Source of the DNA: Jiulongibacter sp024742395
GTDB taxonomy: Bacteria; Bacteroidota; Bacteroidia; Cytophagales; Spirosomataceae
Direction of reading: 5' to 3'
DNA: 64,000 nucleotides
NCBI GenBank assembly: GCA_965249455.1
Contig: OZ252236.1
Location: 62,001-126,000 of the forward strand
Positions within the stretch are counted from its first letter, which is position 1. Each line of letters starts with the position of its first letter. The position numbers and the translations under genes were made by a program. Shown piece by piece: positions 19,301-28,227 of the stretch. Below the pieces are notes generated by a model that was given only the letters and a program-made list of their open reading frames with translations, did not search any database and had not been told where the DNA came from.

Positions 19301-20563
19301 TTATCTCTTTGTATTCAGAATCCTCTCTTTCTGCTCTTTACTCAAGGCCAACTGATAGTAGAACTCTGGTTTAAGGTAAACATGGGCTTTTTTCATTTCC
19401 GGATCATGCAAATCCTGACTTAAATCACAGTCAAACCTCAGTAAGACAGAGTGGTTGGTGTCCCAACCTGTTACGTTCGTCAAGTGCGAAATACCCCAGG
19501 TAATTCCACGCCCATCTTTGGTGTCTGTGAAGGCATCTGGAATATAGGGTCCCCCGGCGATAGGCAAATATTCAGTTATTGCCGCAATTTTAAAATTCAC
19601 GCCATCTTCGGCATATTGAATGGTATTGTGCTCATTGCCATCTCTTATGACCAAAGCGGCCATTCCAGACTTAAATGGAAACAAAGTGGTTTCATGTCCT
19701 GAGTTAATAACCGGATTTAAAGGGTGTTTTTTAAAAGGCCCCAAGGGGTTATCTGCAATAGCCAAACCCTGCATTCTAACCAAATTAGGCTGCTTATTAA
19801 AATCTGATTTATAATACAAATAGATTTTACCCTTGTAGACTATTGGATAAGGATCATGAATTGAAAATTGATCCCACTCTCCTTCACCGCCGTTGGGTAT
19901 CACTATCTTACTGTAAGGTGTCCAGGGTCCATCAGGTGAATCTGCATAGGAAACAGCTACCGGACAGTCATCTCCCCTTTTCCCGCTGGTCTCCATAAAT
20001 CCTTGATAATACAAATAGTATTTGCCTTTCCACTCCAAAATGTCTGTAGTTGAAACTGACCTCCAGCCCACATGAGGTTTTGGCGGTCTGGGAATTGCTA
20101 CACCCTGCTCTTCCCATGTAAATCCATCTGTACTGGTGGCATACCAAATCTCTGATAGATCCCAGTCGGCAGATGGGATGGTATCATTACTTAAGGCCGC
20201 TCCCTGTGGAGGTTTAGAGGTATGCCTGTACGTGTACCAAACATAGTATTTCCCATTTTTAAAAATCACTTTAGAAGGATCTCTTCTTGAAATTGTTCCA
20301 TCATGGTTATTGTAATCAAAACCTTTTAACTCTGTGTATTTAAACTGAGTATACAGCTCATTATCAATAGGCTGCGGCCCAAGGTATGCTTCATAATTAC
20401 GCTTAAGTGCTTCACTTAATGGTCTGTCAGGTTTACTATCAGGAAGAATGAACGGAAAACCTTTTTCAGACTTTGACTTACTTTGAGAAAAACTAAGGAC
20501 TGGTAGAAGTGCTATCACAAAAGTGAAGAGTATTAAGGAAGCAATTGACTTCTTTAAAAGCAT
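19301..20563 (-). CDS. GH117-family glycosidase (3,6-anhydro-L-galactosidase-like)
   Basis: About 420 residues from MLLKKSIASLILF (20563), which gives a good signal peptide ending near SFSQ; the upstream ATG at 20620 adds 19 residues. The mature part is a five-bladed propeller with strong GH117 wording: HDGTISRRDPSKVIF with Asp95, WYATSTDGFTWEEQGVAIP, GWRSVSTTDILEWKGKYYLYY, DQFSIHDPYPIVYKGKIYLYY with Asp237, and VINSGHETTLFPF with His290/Glu291. These match the positions usually proposed as catalytic in the family. Characterised GH117 enzymes release 3,6-anhydro-L-galactose from the non-reducing end of neoagaro-oligosaccharides; some clades do not, so exact substrate is open. This is the clearest marker for red-algal galactan use here. 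An AraC regulator lies 79 bp upstream on the same strand. Confidence 0.88.
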   Translation of the reverse strand: MLLKKSIASLILFTFVIALLPVLSFSQSKSKSEKGFPFILPDSKPDRPLSEALKRNYEAYLGPQPIDNELYTQFKYTELKGFDYNNHDGTISRRDPSKVIFKNGKYYVWYTYRHTSKPPQGAALSNDTIPSADWDLSEIWYATSTDGFTWEEQGVAIPRPPKPHVGWRSVSTTDILEWKGKYYLYYQGFMETSGKRGDDCPVAVSYADSPDGPWTPYSKIVIPNGGEGEWDQFSIHDPYPIVYKGKIYLYYKSDFNKQPNLVRMQGLAIADNPLGPFKKHPLNPVINSGHETTLFPFKSGMAALVIRDGNEHNTIQYAEDGVNFKIAAITEYLPIAGGPYIPDAFTDTKDGRGITWGISHLTNVTGWDTNHSVLLRFDCDLSQDLHDPEMKKAHVYLKPEFYYQLALSKEQKERILNTKR

Positions 20564-20642
20564 GGTTATGACTGTTAGATTGAACTTCAAACTAGAGAAT
20601 AAAAACCTTTTAAAAGACAAATAGGATTGGCAATTGCTTGTA

Positions 20643-21485
20643 CTAATTTAACATTAGGCCTCTTGAACGACTTCTGAACTCCTTAGGACTAAGGCCTTTC
20701 CACTTTTTGAAAGCCCGATTAAAATAAGGTATATCGTCGAATCCAGACTCGAAAGCAACTTCATTCACCCTCTTTTCGCCTGAAGCCAAAAGTTGAGCAG
20801 CGGCTTCCAGGCGGTACTCTAAAATAACCTCGAAGAGCGTCTTTCCTGTGGTCTTTTTAAAATACCGACAGAAAGATGTAGGGGTGAGGCCTGCCTTTTC
20901 AGCCACTTCTTCTAAAGTTATATTCTCTCTGAAATGCTCTATAATATACCTGAAAACAGAGTGATATCTATCTGGTTTGGTGTTTTCTGCAGGAATAACA
21001 TCCAATATTGCCTCAGATGGCGTTTGACTCAATTCTAAGAAAAGTTCTAACAATGCAACTAGCCGTTTTGAACCGTTTAGTTCAAACAAACCTTTTATTT
21101 CCTTTTCAAAATCACCTGCGAATTTGATACCGTATTTTGACAGAAAAAAGAGTCTTTTGATTTCTTCGAATTCAGGTAATTGAAAAAAAGATTTGTCAAA
21201 AATCGTTTCCTGAAACTGAATAACAAATGATTGTACATTGCTACCATCTGCATTTAATTTATTAAGCCAGCAGTGAGGTAAATTAGCTCCCAAAAAAACC
21301 AATTCTCCTGCCTGAAACTCCTCCATTTTCATTCCCACATAACGGGTTCCTGTTCCCTTTGCTATATAAGTCAGCTCAAACTCAGGGTGATAGTGAAACG
21401 GGGCATCAAAACTAGGCAGTTCTATGGCTCGGTAAACTACAGAATGGTTTCTACCGGAATCAATATGCTCTAAAACTGCCCTCAT
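20643..21485 (-). CDS. AraC-family regulator, probable regulator of the GH117/P450 genes
   Basis: A 280-residue cupin-AraC regulator: sensor part with FHYHPEFELTYIAKGTGTRYVG (His30, His32 and Glu36 region), then a C-terminal AraC DNA-binding domain (about 185-275, ending SGFDDIPYFNRAFKKWKGLSPKEF). It lies between GH117 (79 bp downstream, same strand) and the divergent five-gene dehydrogenase/P450 operon (160 bp upstream). That spacing is typical of a regulator controlling a divergent promoter and itself, so it is the best candidate for switching on galactan demethylation when a galactose-derived inducer is present. The role is inferred from position. Confidence 0.9.
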   Translation of the reverse strand: MRAVLEHIDSGRNHSVVYRAIELPSFDAPFHYHPEFELTYIAKGTGTRYVGMKMEEFQAGELVFLGANLPHCWLNKLNADGSNVQSFVIQFQETIFDKSFFQLPEFEEIKRLFFLSKYGIKFAGDFEKEIKGLFELNGSKRLVALLELFLELSQTPSEAILDVIPAENTKPDRYHSVFRYIIEHFRENITLEEVAEKAGLTPTSFCRYFKKTTGKTLFEVILEYRLEAAAQLLASGEKRVNEVAFESGFDDIPYFNRAFKKWKGLSPKEFRSRSRGLMLN

Positions 21486-21645
21486 TTCTCATTTTAATAT
21501 CTGTCAGCCTAATATTAAGATAAAATAAGACAATTTTTTGAAAATAAACACCAAATAAGTCCATCTTAATTCGCTGAACTTTGCTCAGGTTAAATTAGAA
21601 TAAACAAAGAACCGGCCTCAGCCCTACAGACTAAAAGATTCAGAT

Positions 21646-22752
21646 ATGACAGAAGCCAAAGCCGCAATAGCCCAAGGAAATGGCGATTTTACCATTGATA
21701 CGATAGAGATACAAGATCCCGTAGGCGATGAAGTATTGGTGCAGATGAAAGCAGCAGGTATTTGCCATACCGACTGGGACTCATTAAACTGGGGTAAACC
21801 CATAGTAATGGGGCATGAAGGTGCAGGAATCGTAGCAAAAGTGGGCCCACGAGTTACCAATCTAAAGGTTGGTGATCATGTTATTCTTAATTGGGCAATC
21901 CCATGCTACTCTTGTTTTCAATGCATGGAAGGGAATCAGCATATTTGCGAAAAAAACTCAGCGGTCACTGCCGGTAATGCCTTGGCTGGCGGGCATGCTT
22001 CCTTGAATTCAACTATCTATAAGGGTGCGGCAATTGAACGCTCTTTTGCTCTGGGTACTATGGCAGAATATAGTTTGGTCAGAGAAGCTGCCTGCGTGAT
22101 CAGCCAGTCTGATGTTCCTTTTGCTAGTGCCGCTATAGTAAGCTGTGGAGTAATGACTGGTTATGGTTCTGTGGTAAATGCTGCCAAAGTATGTCCTGGC
22201 AGTAGTGTGGTGGTTATTGGTACAGGTGGAGTAGGCTTAAATGTGATACAGGGAGCAAAGATTTCTGGAGCTTCAAAAATAATTGCGATTGACATTAAAG
22301 CTGAACGACTGGAGCTGGCAAAGCAATTCGGAGCTACAGAGGCCATTTTGGCTGACAAGTCTGATAAGCTCCTGCTGATTGCTGCTGAAAAAGTCAAAGA
22401 ATTATGCTCTGGCAGAGGGGCTGATTATGCTTTTGAATGTACTGCCATACCTGCTTTAGGAGCAGCACCACTGGCAATGGTAAGAAATGCCGGTACCGCT
22501 GTGCAAGTAAGCGGAATAGAAGAAGAGATCAATATTGACATGAACCTCTTTGAATGGGATAAATTATACATAAACCCACTTTACGGTAAGGCCAGGCCAC
22601 AAATTGACTTCCCGAAAATCATTGAGCTCTATAAAAAAGGACAACTTATGCTGGATGAAATGGTGACCAGAACCTACCCTTTAACAGATCTCAAACAGGC
22701 ATTTGAAGACATGCTTGCAGGCAAAAACGCCAAAGGTGTACTTGTATTTTAA
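21646..22752 (+). CDS. Class III-like zinc alcohol dehydrogenase, candidate formaldehyde-disposal enzyme
   Basis: A 368-residue cytosolic medium-chain dehydrogenase. Catalytic zinc ligands are Cys40 (GICHTDW), His57 (GHEGAG) and Cys167 (SCGVMTGYG). The four structural-zinc cysteines are Cys87, Cys90, Cys93 and Cys101. The NAD-binding GTGGVG is at 192-197. This arrangement is that of the class III family that oxidises thiol-bound formaldehyde. The gene opens an operon with a formyl-thioester-hydrolase-like esterase (4-bp gap) and a P450 demethylation system, which fits disposal of the formaldehyde the P450 would release. Work on marine Bacteroidota P450 demethylases has linked such dehydrogenases to formaldehyde detoxification. 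The thiol carrier in this organism is unknown, and oxidation of a sugar alcohol cannot be excluded. Confidence 0.85.
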   Translation: MTEAKAAIAQGNGDFTIDTIEIQDPVGDEVLVQMKAAGICHTDWDSLNWGKPIVMGHEGAGIVAKVGPRVTNLKVGDHVILNWAIPCYSCFQCMEGNQHICEKNSAVTAGNALAGGHASLNSTIYKGAAIERSFALGTMAEYSLVREAACVISQSDVPFASAAIVSCGVMTGYGSVVNAAKVCPGSSVVVIGTGGVGLNVIQGAKISGASKIIAIDIKAERLELAKQFGATEAILADKSDKLLLIAAEKVKELCSGRGADYAFECTAIPALGAAPLAMVRNAGTAVQVSGIEEEINIDMNLFEWDKLYINPLYGKARPQIDFPKIIELYKKGQLMLDEMVTRTYPLTDLKQAFEDMLAGKNAKGVLVF

Positions 22753-22756
22753 TAAC

Positions 22757-23545
22757 ATGACAAAACTCTTTTTTACAATAGAAAACGGAAATCACTGCGG
22801 CCTTGACCTATTTACTGTAAAAAGTAAGGCCTTAAACCAACGGGCAGATATCTCCGTTTATAAACCTGAAAATGCCCCCAAAGATCTCCCTGTGGTGGTT
22901 CTTCTTCATGGCGTTTACGGCAGCCATTGGGCATGGAGTTTAAAGGCCAATGTGCATCTTACACTAGAGAAAAACATTAATAAAGGGCTGCTTCCTCCTA
23001 TGCTTTTGGTTATGCCCTCAGATGGGCTGTTTCAGGACGGTAGTGCTTATTTGGCTCACCAAAATGCCAACTACGAAAAATGGATAGCAGAGGAAGTGCC
23101 GCTTTTAATTAAAGAGCATTATAAAGAAGTGAGTAATAAATCTCCCTTTTTCATTGCAGGGCTATCTATGGGAGGCTACGGTGCCTTGAGAATTGGTGCA
23201 AAATACCCCAAAACCTTCTCGGCATTCAGTGGACTTTCGTCAATCACGCAATTTTCTGATTTCAAAGAATTTGTGGAAGACTACAATGCTTTGAAGTCTT
23301 CTGTTATTAAGGCTGAGGAGGTATTTGAGGTGCTTCTTGAAAATCAAAGCGAAATGGGTCCATTTCGTTTTGACTGCGGCAGCGAGGATAACCTTTATTC
23401 GGGCAATGTTAAACTACATGAACAGCTTCAGTCAGCGGGAATAAAACATCAGTTTTTCACCTACACAGGAGAGCATAACTGGGAATACTGGACAGAACAT
23501 ATCAGTGAAACACTTCAATTTTTTGCGAATAGCATACAACGATAA
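22757..23545 (+). CDS. Esterase D-type alpha/beta hydrolase, S-formylglutathione-hydrolase-like
   Basis: A 262-residue protein from MTKLFFTIENG (22757), 4 bp after the dehydrogenase stop; an earlier ATG at 22703 would run inside the dehydrogenase gene. No signal peptide. It has the esterase D layout: VVVLLHGVYGSHWAW (46-60, oxyanion region), the nucleophile elbow GLSMGGYGA with Ser137, a late Asp in the FDCGSEDNLY region, and His in GEHNWEYW. S-formylglutathione hydrolases carry the closely similar GHSMGGHGA. Hydrolysis of a formyl-thioester made by the upstream dehydrogenase would complete conversion of formaldehyde to formate. A carbohydrate-acyl esterase is the alternative, but lack of an export signal and operon position favour the former. 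Confidence 0.8.
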   Translation: MTKLFFTIENGNHCGLDLFTVKSKALNQRADISVYKPENAPKDLPVVVLLHGVYGSHWAWSLKANVHLTLEKNINKGLLPPMLLVMPSDGLFQDGSAYLAHQNANYEKWIAEEVPLLIKEHYKEVSNKSPFFIAGLSMGGYGALRIGAKYPKTFSAFSGLSSITQFSDFKEFVEDYNALKSSVIKAEEVFEVLLENQSEMGPFRFDCGSEDNLYSGNVKLHEQLQSAGIKHQFFTYTGEHNWEYWTEHISETLQFFANSIQR

Positions 23546-23549
23546 TAGC

Positions 23550-24719
23550 ATGAGTGATAAGAAAATCAGCGAACTGAGCTGCCCTTTTGGGTATACAAGA
23601 AAAGAAAAAGGATATGGTGAAATGGATGATCAGAATGATCCTGTCACCATGCTTATGAGATTAAAAGATGTACGAAAAACAGCTCATAATTGGCAAACTT
23701 TTCAGTCCGCCGCCGAACCGGGCCGAATCGTCATACCTTCTGAAGTTAATATCCGGGATACGCGTCAAATTCCTTTTGAGGTTGATCCGCCAAAACATAC
23801 GGAGTACAGGGCATTGGTAGAGGCTTGGTTTAAAAGACCTCTTGAAGCAGAGTACACGGCTAAATTGACCCGACAAATTGAAAAAGCTTTAGATGAGGCA
23901 TTACTAAAAGGCGAACTCGAAGTTATTTCTGAGATGATCCTTCCTATTCAGTCCAAGGCTTTAACTTTGCTTTTAAACACCCCTGAAAGTGAAGCCGAAA
24001 CCTGGATCTCCTGGGGTACTCACGTTTTCAGAAGTGAAGGAGAAGCCCTGGATGCTAAAAAGGCAAATGTCCTTTACGATTATATTGACAAAGAGCTGGA
24101 CAAAGCGGCAGAAAACCCCGGAGAGGATTTATATTCAGTACTTCTCGATTCAGATTATGAAGGTAGAAAACTGACCAAAGAAGAAGCCAAGGGTGTTATG
24201 GTTTTGACATTTGCCGGCGGCCGAGATACAGTAATCAATGCTTTAACCAATAGTTTGGCCTATTTTGCCGAGCACCCCGAATCTCTTTTGAGAATTAAGA
24301 ATGAACCTGAGATAGTCGGAAAAGCCGTAGAGGAATTTATCCGTTATTTTTCCCCACTTACGCATATGGGAAGGGTGGTTACAGAAGATACTGTGGTATG
24401 TGAACATGCCATAAAGGCTAATACACGGGTATCCTTAGTGTGGGCATCGGCAAACAGAGACGAAACTGTTTTTGAGAACCCTGACGAAATTGTGCTTGAC
24501 AGAAAGATCAACCCCCACGTAGGTTTTGGGTTTAGCCATCATAAATGCCTGGGAGCTACTCATGCCAGACAAATCCTGAAAATTTTCATTCAAACTCTCG
24601 CAGCTAAAGTGAGCAGTATTAAAATCATTGATCACAAAGACAATATAGAACAGCTAGGCGAATATCAACGAAAGGTAGGTTTTCACATGCTCAAGCTTAA
24701 ACTAAACTCAAATTCTTAA
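23550..24719 (+). CDS. Cytochrome P450, candidate O-methyl-galactose demethylase
   Basis: A 389-residue soluble class I P450 starting at MSDKKISELS (23550), 4 bp after the esterase. Visible P450 landmarks: I-helix AGGRDT (222-227), ExxR in EEFIR (261-265), and the haem ligand loop FGFSHHKCLG (326-335) with Cys333 as thiolate ligand. In that loop a Ser replaces the usual Gly (FGxGxHxCxG). Its electron donors, a [2Fe-2S] ferredoxin and a reductase, are the next two genes, so the system is self-contained. In Zobellia and Formosa, P450s with the same partners demethylate 6-O-methyl-D-galactose from porphyran. GH117 and sulfatases nearby make the same job likely here. Another oxidation of an algal compound remains possible. 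Confidence 0.9.
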   Translation: MSDKKISELSCPFGYTRKEKGYGEMDDQNDPVTMLMRLKDVRKTAHNWQTFQSAAEPGRIVIPSEVNIRDTRQIPFEVDPPKHTEYRALVEAWFKRPLEAEYTAKLTRQIEKALDEALLKGELEVISEMILPIQSKALTLLLNTPESEAETWISWGTHVFRSEGEALDAKKANVLYDYIDKELDKAAENPGEDLYSVLLDSDYEGRKLTKEEAKGVMVLTFAGGRDTVINALTNSLAYFAEHPESLLRIKNEPEIVGKAVEEFIRYFSPLTHMGRVVTEDTVVCEHAIKANTRVSLVWASANRDETVFENPDEIVLDRKINPHVGFGFSHHKCLGATHARQILKIFIQTLAAKVSSIKIIDHKDNIEQLGEYQRKVGFHMLKLKLNSNS

Positions 24720-24729
24720 TTCATATCCA

Positions 24730-25038
24730 ATGGCAAAAATTACTTTTATAACCAGCAGTGAGGAAGAAATAGTATTAGAGGGAGACTCTGGTTCTGTTAT
24801 GGAACTGGCCGTGCAGAACGGCGTACCGGGAATAGATGGCGACTGTGGTGGCGTATGCTCTTGTGCTACCTGCCATGTGCATGTAATCCCTGAGTATACT
24901 ACAAAAACGGGTGAAGCCAGTGAAATAGAAAAAGACATGCTGGAGCTCGATGATAATGCTGACGAGTACAGTCGACTAAGTTGCCAGTTGGAAATTACAG
25001 AAGATTTAGACGGTATAATATTAAGAGTAGCGAAGTAA
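24730..25038 (+). CDS. Adrenodoxin/putidaredoxin-type [2Fe-2S] ferredoxin
   Basis: A 102-residue ferredoxin with the vertebrate-type cluster ligands Cys39, Cys45, Cys48 (CX5CX2C) and Cys85 (LSCQL), plus an additional Cys43 inside the loop. It should carry electrons from the reductase encoded 6 bp downstream to the P450 encoded 10 bp upstream. The acidic stretch LELDDNADEY before Cys85 matches the region that docks partners in this family. Start at MAKITF is unambiguous. Confidence 0.94.
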   Translation: MAKITFITSSEEEIVLEGDSGSVMELAVQNGVPGIDGDCGGVCSCATCHVHVIPEYTTKTGEASEIEKDMLELDDNADEYSRLSCQLEITEDLDGIILRVAK

Positions 25039-25044
25039 GTTACC

Positions 25045-26298
25045 ATGCAAAACCAAATCTATGTCATTATAGGTGCCAGTCATGGTGGCGTAAACCTTGC
25101 TTTCTCTTTACGACGAGAAGGCTGGGAAGGAAGAATTCTTCTTATTGATGCCGACCCAAGCCTGCCCTACCATAGGCCGCCTTTATCAAAAACTTTTTTA
25201 ACCAGTGGTGAAGAAGTAGAGAAGTTTTCTTTAAAGCCTGAGGAGGCTTATCAAAAAGAGAAAATTGATTTGCTTCTGGGGCAAGTCGTTTTAAAAATTG
25301 ACAAGCAACTCAAACAAATCACACTGGATAATTCGGAGATCATTTCTTATGACAAACTTATTTTAGCTACTGGTGCCAGAGCCTTGATTCCTTCTATCAA
25401 AGGTATAAATACCGCAGGCAATGTGTTTCCGCTACGTACTGCCAAAGATGTGAAAAGCATCAGATCAGCTATTAACACAGCTAAGAACAAAAAAGTGGTA
25501 GTGATAGGTGGTGGTTATATCGGCCTGGAAATCGCCGCATCTTTGAGAAAACTTGAGGCAGAAGTAACACTTTTAGAAAGAGATAACCGAATTTTATCAA
25601 GAGTCACCTCCCCTGAACTTTCCACGTTTTTTGATGACTTACATAAAAGTAAGGGCGTTCATATTCATACTTCACAAGAGGTAGTGGAGATTCAGCAAGC
25701 TCAAGATGAAAACGTCATTATTTGCAAAGATGGAAATCGATACTTTGCTGAAGTGATCATTATCGGGGTGGGTATTGTGCTCAATACTGAACTTGCCGAA
25801 GCAGCAGGTTTGAGTATAAATAATGGAATAGTAGTCAATGAATATTGTCAGACTTCAGATGAACACATTTGGGCTATTGGCGACTGTACAAACCATTTTA
25901 GCCCGCATTATCAGAGAAATATCCGCTTAGAATCTGTCCAAAATGCTGTAGATCAAGCCAAAGTAACCGCTAAAGCGATAAATGGGAAAAAAGAAGTATA
26001 TGACGCTATTCCTTGGTTTTGGTCAGACCAGTACGATATAAAACTTCAAATGGTGGGGCTATCTGACGGTTATTCTGAAGTTCTACTCAGAAACGAAAGT
26101 ATCAATAAATTTTCCCTTTGGTATTTTAAGGGGAACGAACTACTCGCCGTTCATGCTGTCAACAATGCCAAAGCCTATGTCTTAGGTACCAAAGCCATTA
26201 AAGAGCATTCATCTATTAACAAAGAAAAACTCGTCAATTCGGAGTTTGAGATTAAAGAGGCCATTACGTCTGCCGGAACACAATCTATGGTTTCGTAG
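25045..26298 (+). CDS. FAD-dependent ferredoxin reductase of the P450 system
   Basis: A 417-residue putidaredoxin-reductase-like flavoprotein. It has an FAD-binding N-terminus (VIIGASHGGVNLAFSLR, a variant of GxGxxG, residues 7-23), LPYHRPPLSK (40-49) typical of this family, the ATGARA turn (108-113), a central NAD(P)H domain with VVIGGGYIGLEIAASL (152-167), and the second FAD motif WAIGDCTNH near residue 273. It should move electrons from NAD(P)H to the ferredoxin and close the five-gene operon. Its last 14 bp overlap the 3' end of the convergent esterase gene (26285-27178), leaving no room for a terminator between them. Confidence 0.94.
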   Translation: MQNQIYVIIGASHGGVNLAFSLRREGWEGRILLIDADPSLPYHRPPLSKTFLTSGEEVEKFSLKPEEAYQKEKIDLLLGQVVLKIDKQLKQITLDNSEIISYDKLILATGARALIPSIKGINTAGNVFPLRTAKDVKSIRSAINTAKNKKVVVIGGGYIGLEIAASLRKLEAEVTLLERDNRILSRVTSPELSTFFDDLHKSKGVHIHTSQEVVEIQQAQDENVIICKDGNRYFAEVIIIGVGIVLNTELAEAAGLSINNGIVVNEYCQTSDEHIWAIGDCTNHFSPHYQRNIRLESVQNAVDQAKVTAKAINGKKEVYDAIPWFWSDQYDIKLQMVGLSDGYSEVLLRNESINKFSLWYFKGNELLAVHAVNNAKAYVLGTKAIKEHSSINKEKLVNSEFEIKEAITSAGTQSMVS

Positions 26299-27178
26299 AA
26301 ATTTGTATGAGATGATTATAAAAACGGTTGCCCGATAAAACCTGTCGAATAAACATTTCTACCTTTCCCTGATCCTGATAGAAATACTCCCCGGCATGGC
26401 CATGACCGCCACCGGTAAAACTATAAAGCTGATAGGGCACTTCCAGTTTTTCCAGATGTTTTGAAATAGCCAATGAACCAAACATCATCATCCAGCCCGG
26501 ATCCTCAGGAGAACAAAAATGGTGAGAGGCAATATTATAGGGAACCAGCGGGTCGGAGTCGCCATGAAAAAACATGGTAGGGATGGCCTTTTCCGGAGTA
26601 ATAAAAGATAAATCAATGATAGCACCGGCTCCTGAAATTAAGCCGGCATATTTGAAATCTGAAGCTAAAGAATGCTCATGAAGACCAAACTTTTCTCTAT
26701 CTAAATAGGCCGCATGCAAAATAGCTTCTGCCCCTGCACTGCTACCAGCCAGGAATACTTTATTTGGGTCAAAACCCAATTCGCTAAGTTGAGTCAAAAG
26801 AAAAGCTGTGGCCTCCCAGGTTTCACTCGCGGCCAGCTGCATGGTATAAATTTTTTCTTGCTGTGCGTTTTCACATCCAAAGCCCTTTCCTTTACGAGAT
26901 AAAGTATAGGAAATACTAGCCGTAGCCATTCCTTTGGTAGCCAAATAATTTCCTAATTTACGTCCTCCACCACGATTACCCCCTGAGAAACCTCCGCCAT
27001 GCACATAGATAACTAAAGGGAAGTCCTTAATTGTCTTATCATCAGGAAGAAACAGATCAAGACTTAAGTCTGTACTATCATATTTCAGATATACCATGGT
27101 TTTCATATCCTGGCCATAACTAAGTATGGTGGCAAATAACAGTAAACTGAATACTAGACACTTTTTATTCATTTTCAA
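26285..27178 (-). CDS. Exported HSL-type carboxylesterase (alpha/beta hydrolase)
   Basis: A 297-residue protein with a signal peptide ending near SYGQ (residue 23). Hormone-sensitive-lipase-type features: HGGGF (60-64) for the oxyanion hole, GSSAG (145-149) with nucleophile Ser147, HGDSDP containing the acid Asp, and GGGHGH containing the His. Likely removes acyl (for example acetyl) groups from polysaccharide or oligosaccharide in the periplasm. It is 5 bp downstream of the SGNH hydrolase gene, so the two form a two-gene esterase operon, and its end overlaps the ferredoxin reductase gene. Confidence 0.85.
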   Translation of the reverse strand: MKMNKKCLVFSLLLFATILSYGQDMKTMVYLKYDSTDLSLDLFLPDDKTIKDFPLVIYVHGGGFSGGNRGGGRKLGNYLATKGMATASISYTLSRKGKGFGCENAQQEKIYTMQLAASETWEATAFLLTQLSELGFDPNKVFLAGSSAGAEAILHAAYLDREKFGLHEHSLASDFKYAGLISGAGAIIDLSFITPEKAIPTMFFHGDSDPLVPYNIASHHFCSPEDPGWMMMFGSLAISKHLEKLEVPYQLYSFTGGGHGHAGEYFYQDQGKVEMFIRQVLSGNRFYNHLIQISTKP

Positions 27179-27183
27179 GGGCT

Positions 27184-28011
27184 TTATTTTCTTAATTTTC
27201 TAACTAACTCTTTTGCTATTAATTCATTCCCTTTATCAGAAGGATGCAAACCATCATAAGTCATATTGATGGCTTCTGGTGGATAAGGATACTCATCCTT
27301 TTTCGGGTCAAAAGGTAATCCTATAAAATCAGGATAAGTGTAATTTTGATATTCCCCACTTTCAGGATTTCTAATTCTTTTGAATTTTACCAAACTCTCA
27401 AAGTCCAGTTTTGAGTGGTGATACAAATTCAACACTTCAAACCCTTCTTCTTGGCCAATTCTAATTATAGCCTCTGCAATTTCTTCGAGATCCTGATCAT
27501 TTTTCTTCTGGTAAGAACCATAAGCATTGTTTGAATAATTTGCCACGTAAACAAAGTCTACTCTTTTCATAGGTGTTATTAATACCACTCTGGCTTCAGG
27601 ATTTAAACTTTTTATCTTATCTCTGATTATTCTAAAAGCCCCATAAATGGTGTTATAGCCCTTGCTGTTTTCATAATCTGAGTAAGACCCCAGCGGTTTG
27701 CCAGCCCACCAGTCGTTGGTACCTAAAAACACTGTGTATACATCAGCTTGTTGTATGCCCAGCTCATCAATCTTCTCAGCCACTCTGCAGGCTGTCCAGC
27801 CATTATAGCCATGGTTTAAGTAATTTATTTTAGGTAGTTTTTTAATGACACGAGTCATGTAGCCGGATTTGACCCGGTAGTCTGTTTCATCTAAATGGTC
27901 ATTCAGATAAGTTATAGAATCGCCAATGGCCACCCACTTTATTTTATTTTTTGTAAAACCAAATAAGGCAAGCAAAAGCAAGCCAAGAACAATACTTTTT
28001 TTCATCTTCAA
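27184..28011 (-). CDS. SGNH/GDSL-type hydrolase (candidate carbohydrate esterase)
   Basis: A 275-residue exported protein (hydrophobic N-terminus about 5-19). The SGNH blocks are complete: AIGDSIT with Ser32 (block I), the Gly of GYNGWT (block II), GTND (block III) and DGLHPSDKG (block V) with the Asp/His pair. SGNH enzymes of this kind usually remove acetyl groups from sugars. First gene of the minus-strand esterase pair; the divergent 216-bp spacer to the sulfatase gene at 28228 should hold promoters for both directions. A lipase or thioesterase role is less likely in this setting. Confidence 0.87.
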   Translation of the reverse strand: MKMKKSIVLGLLLLALFGFTKNKIKWVAIGDSITYLNDHLDETDYRVKSGYMTRVIKKLPKINYLNHGYNGWTACRVAEKIDELGIQQADVYTVFLGTNDWWAGKPLGSYSDYENSKGYNTIYGAFRIIRDKIKSLNPEARVVLITPMKRVDFVYVANYSNNAYGSYQKKNDQDLEEIAEAIIRIGQEEGFEVLNLYHHSKLDFESLVKFKRIRNPESGEYQNYTYPDFIGLPFDPKKDEYPYPPEAINMTYDGLHPSDKGNELIAKELVRKLRK

Positions 28012-28227
28012 CAGGGAATGCTTAAAGTTAGGGATTTCTATGAAAGCTACCTTGCCTAATTATTCTACGGGCCTATTTTAGCCCCATTTACTAGCCCGGT
28101 TTTATCGTTTAGTTAAGAAAAGCCTCTTCTAAGGTAATTTTAAAGAAGTGCCTTTTGCCATTTCTTACTCTCTTTGTTCATCAATTGTTTCTCATAAGTG
28201 TTTCAAAATTCCACTTAAGAATTCAGC

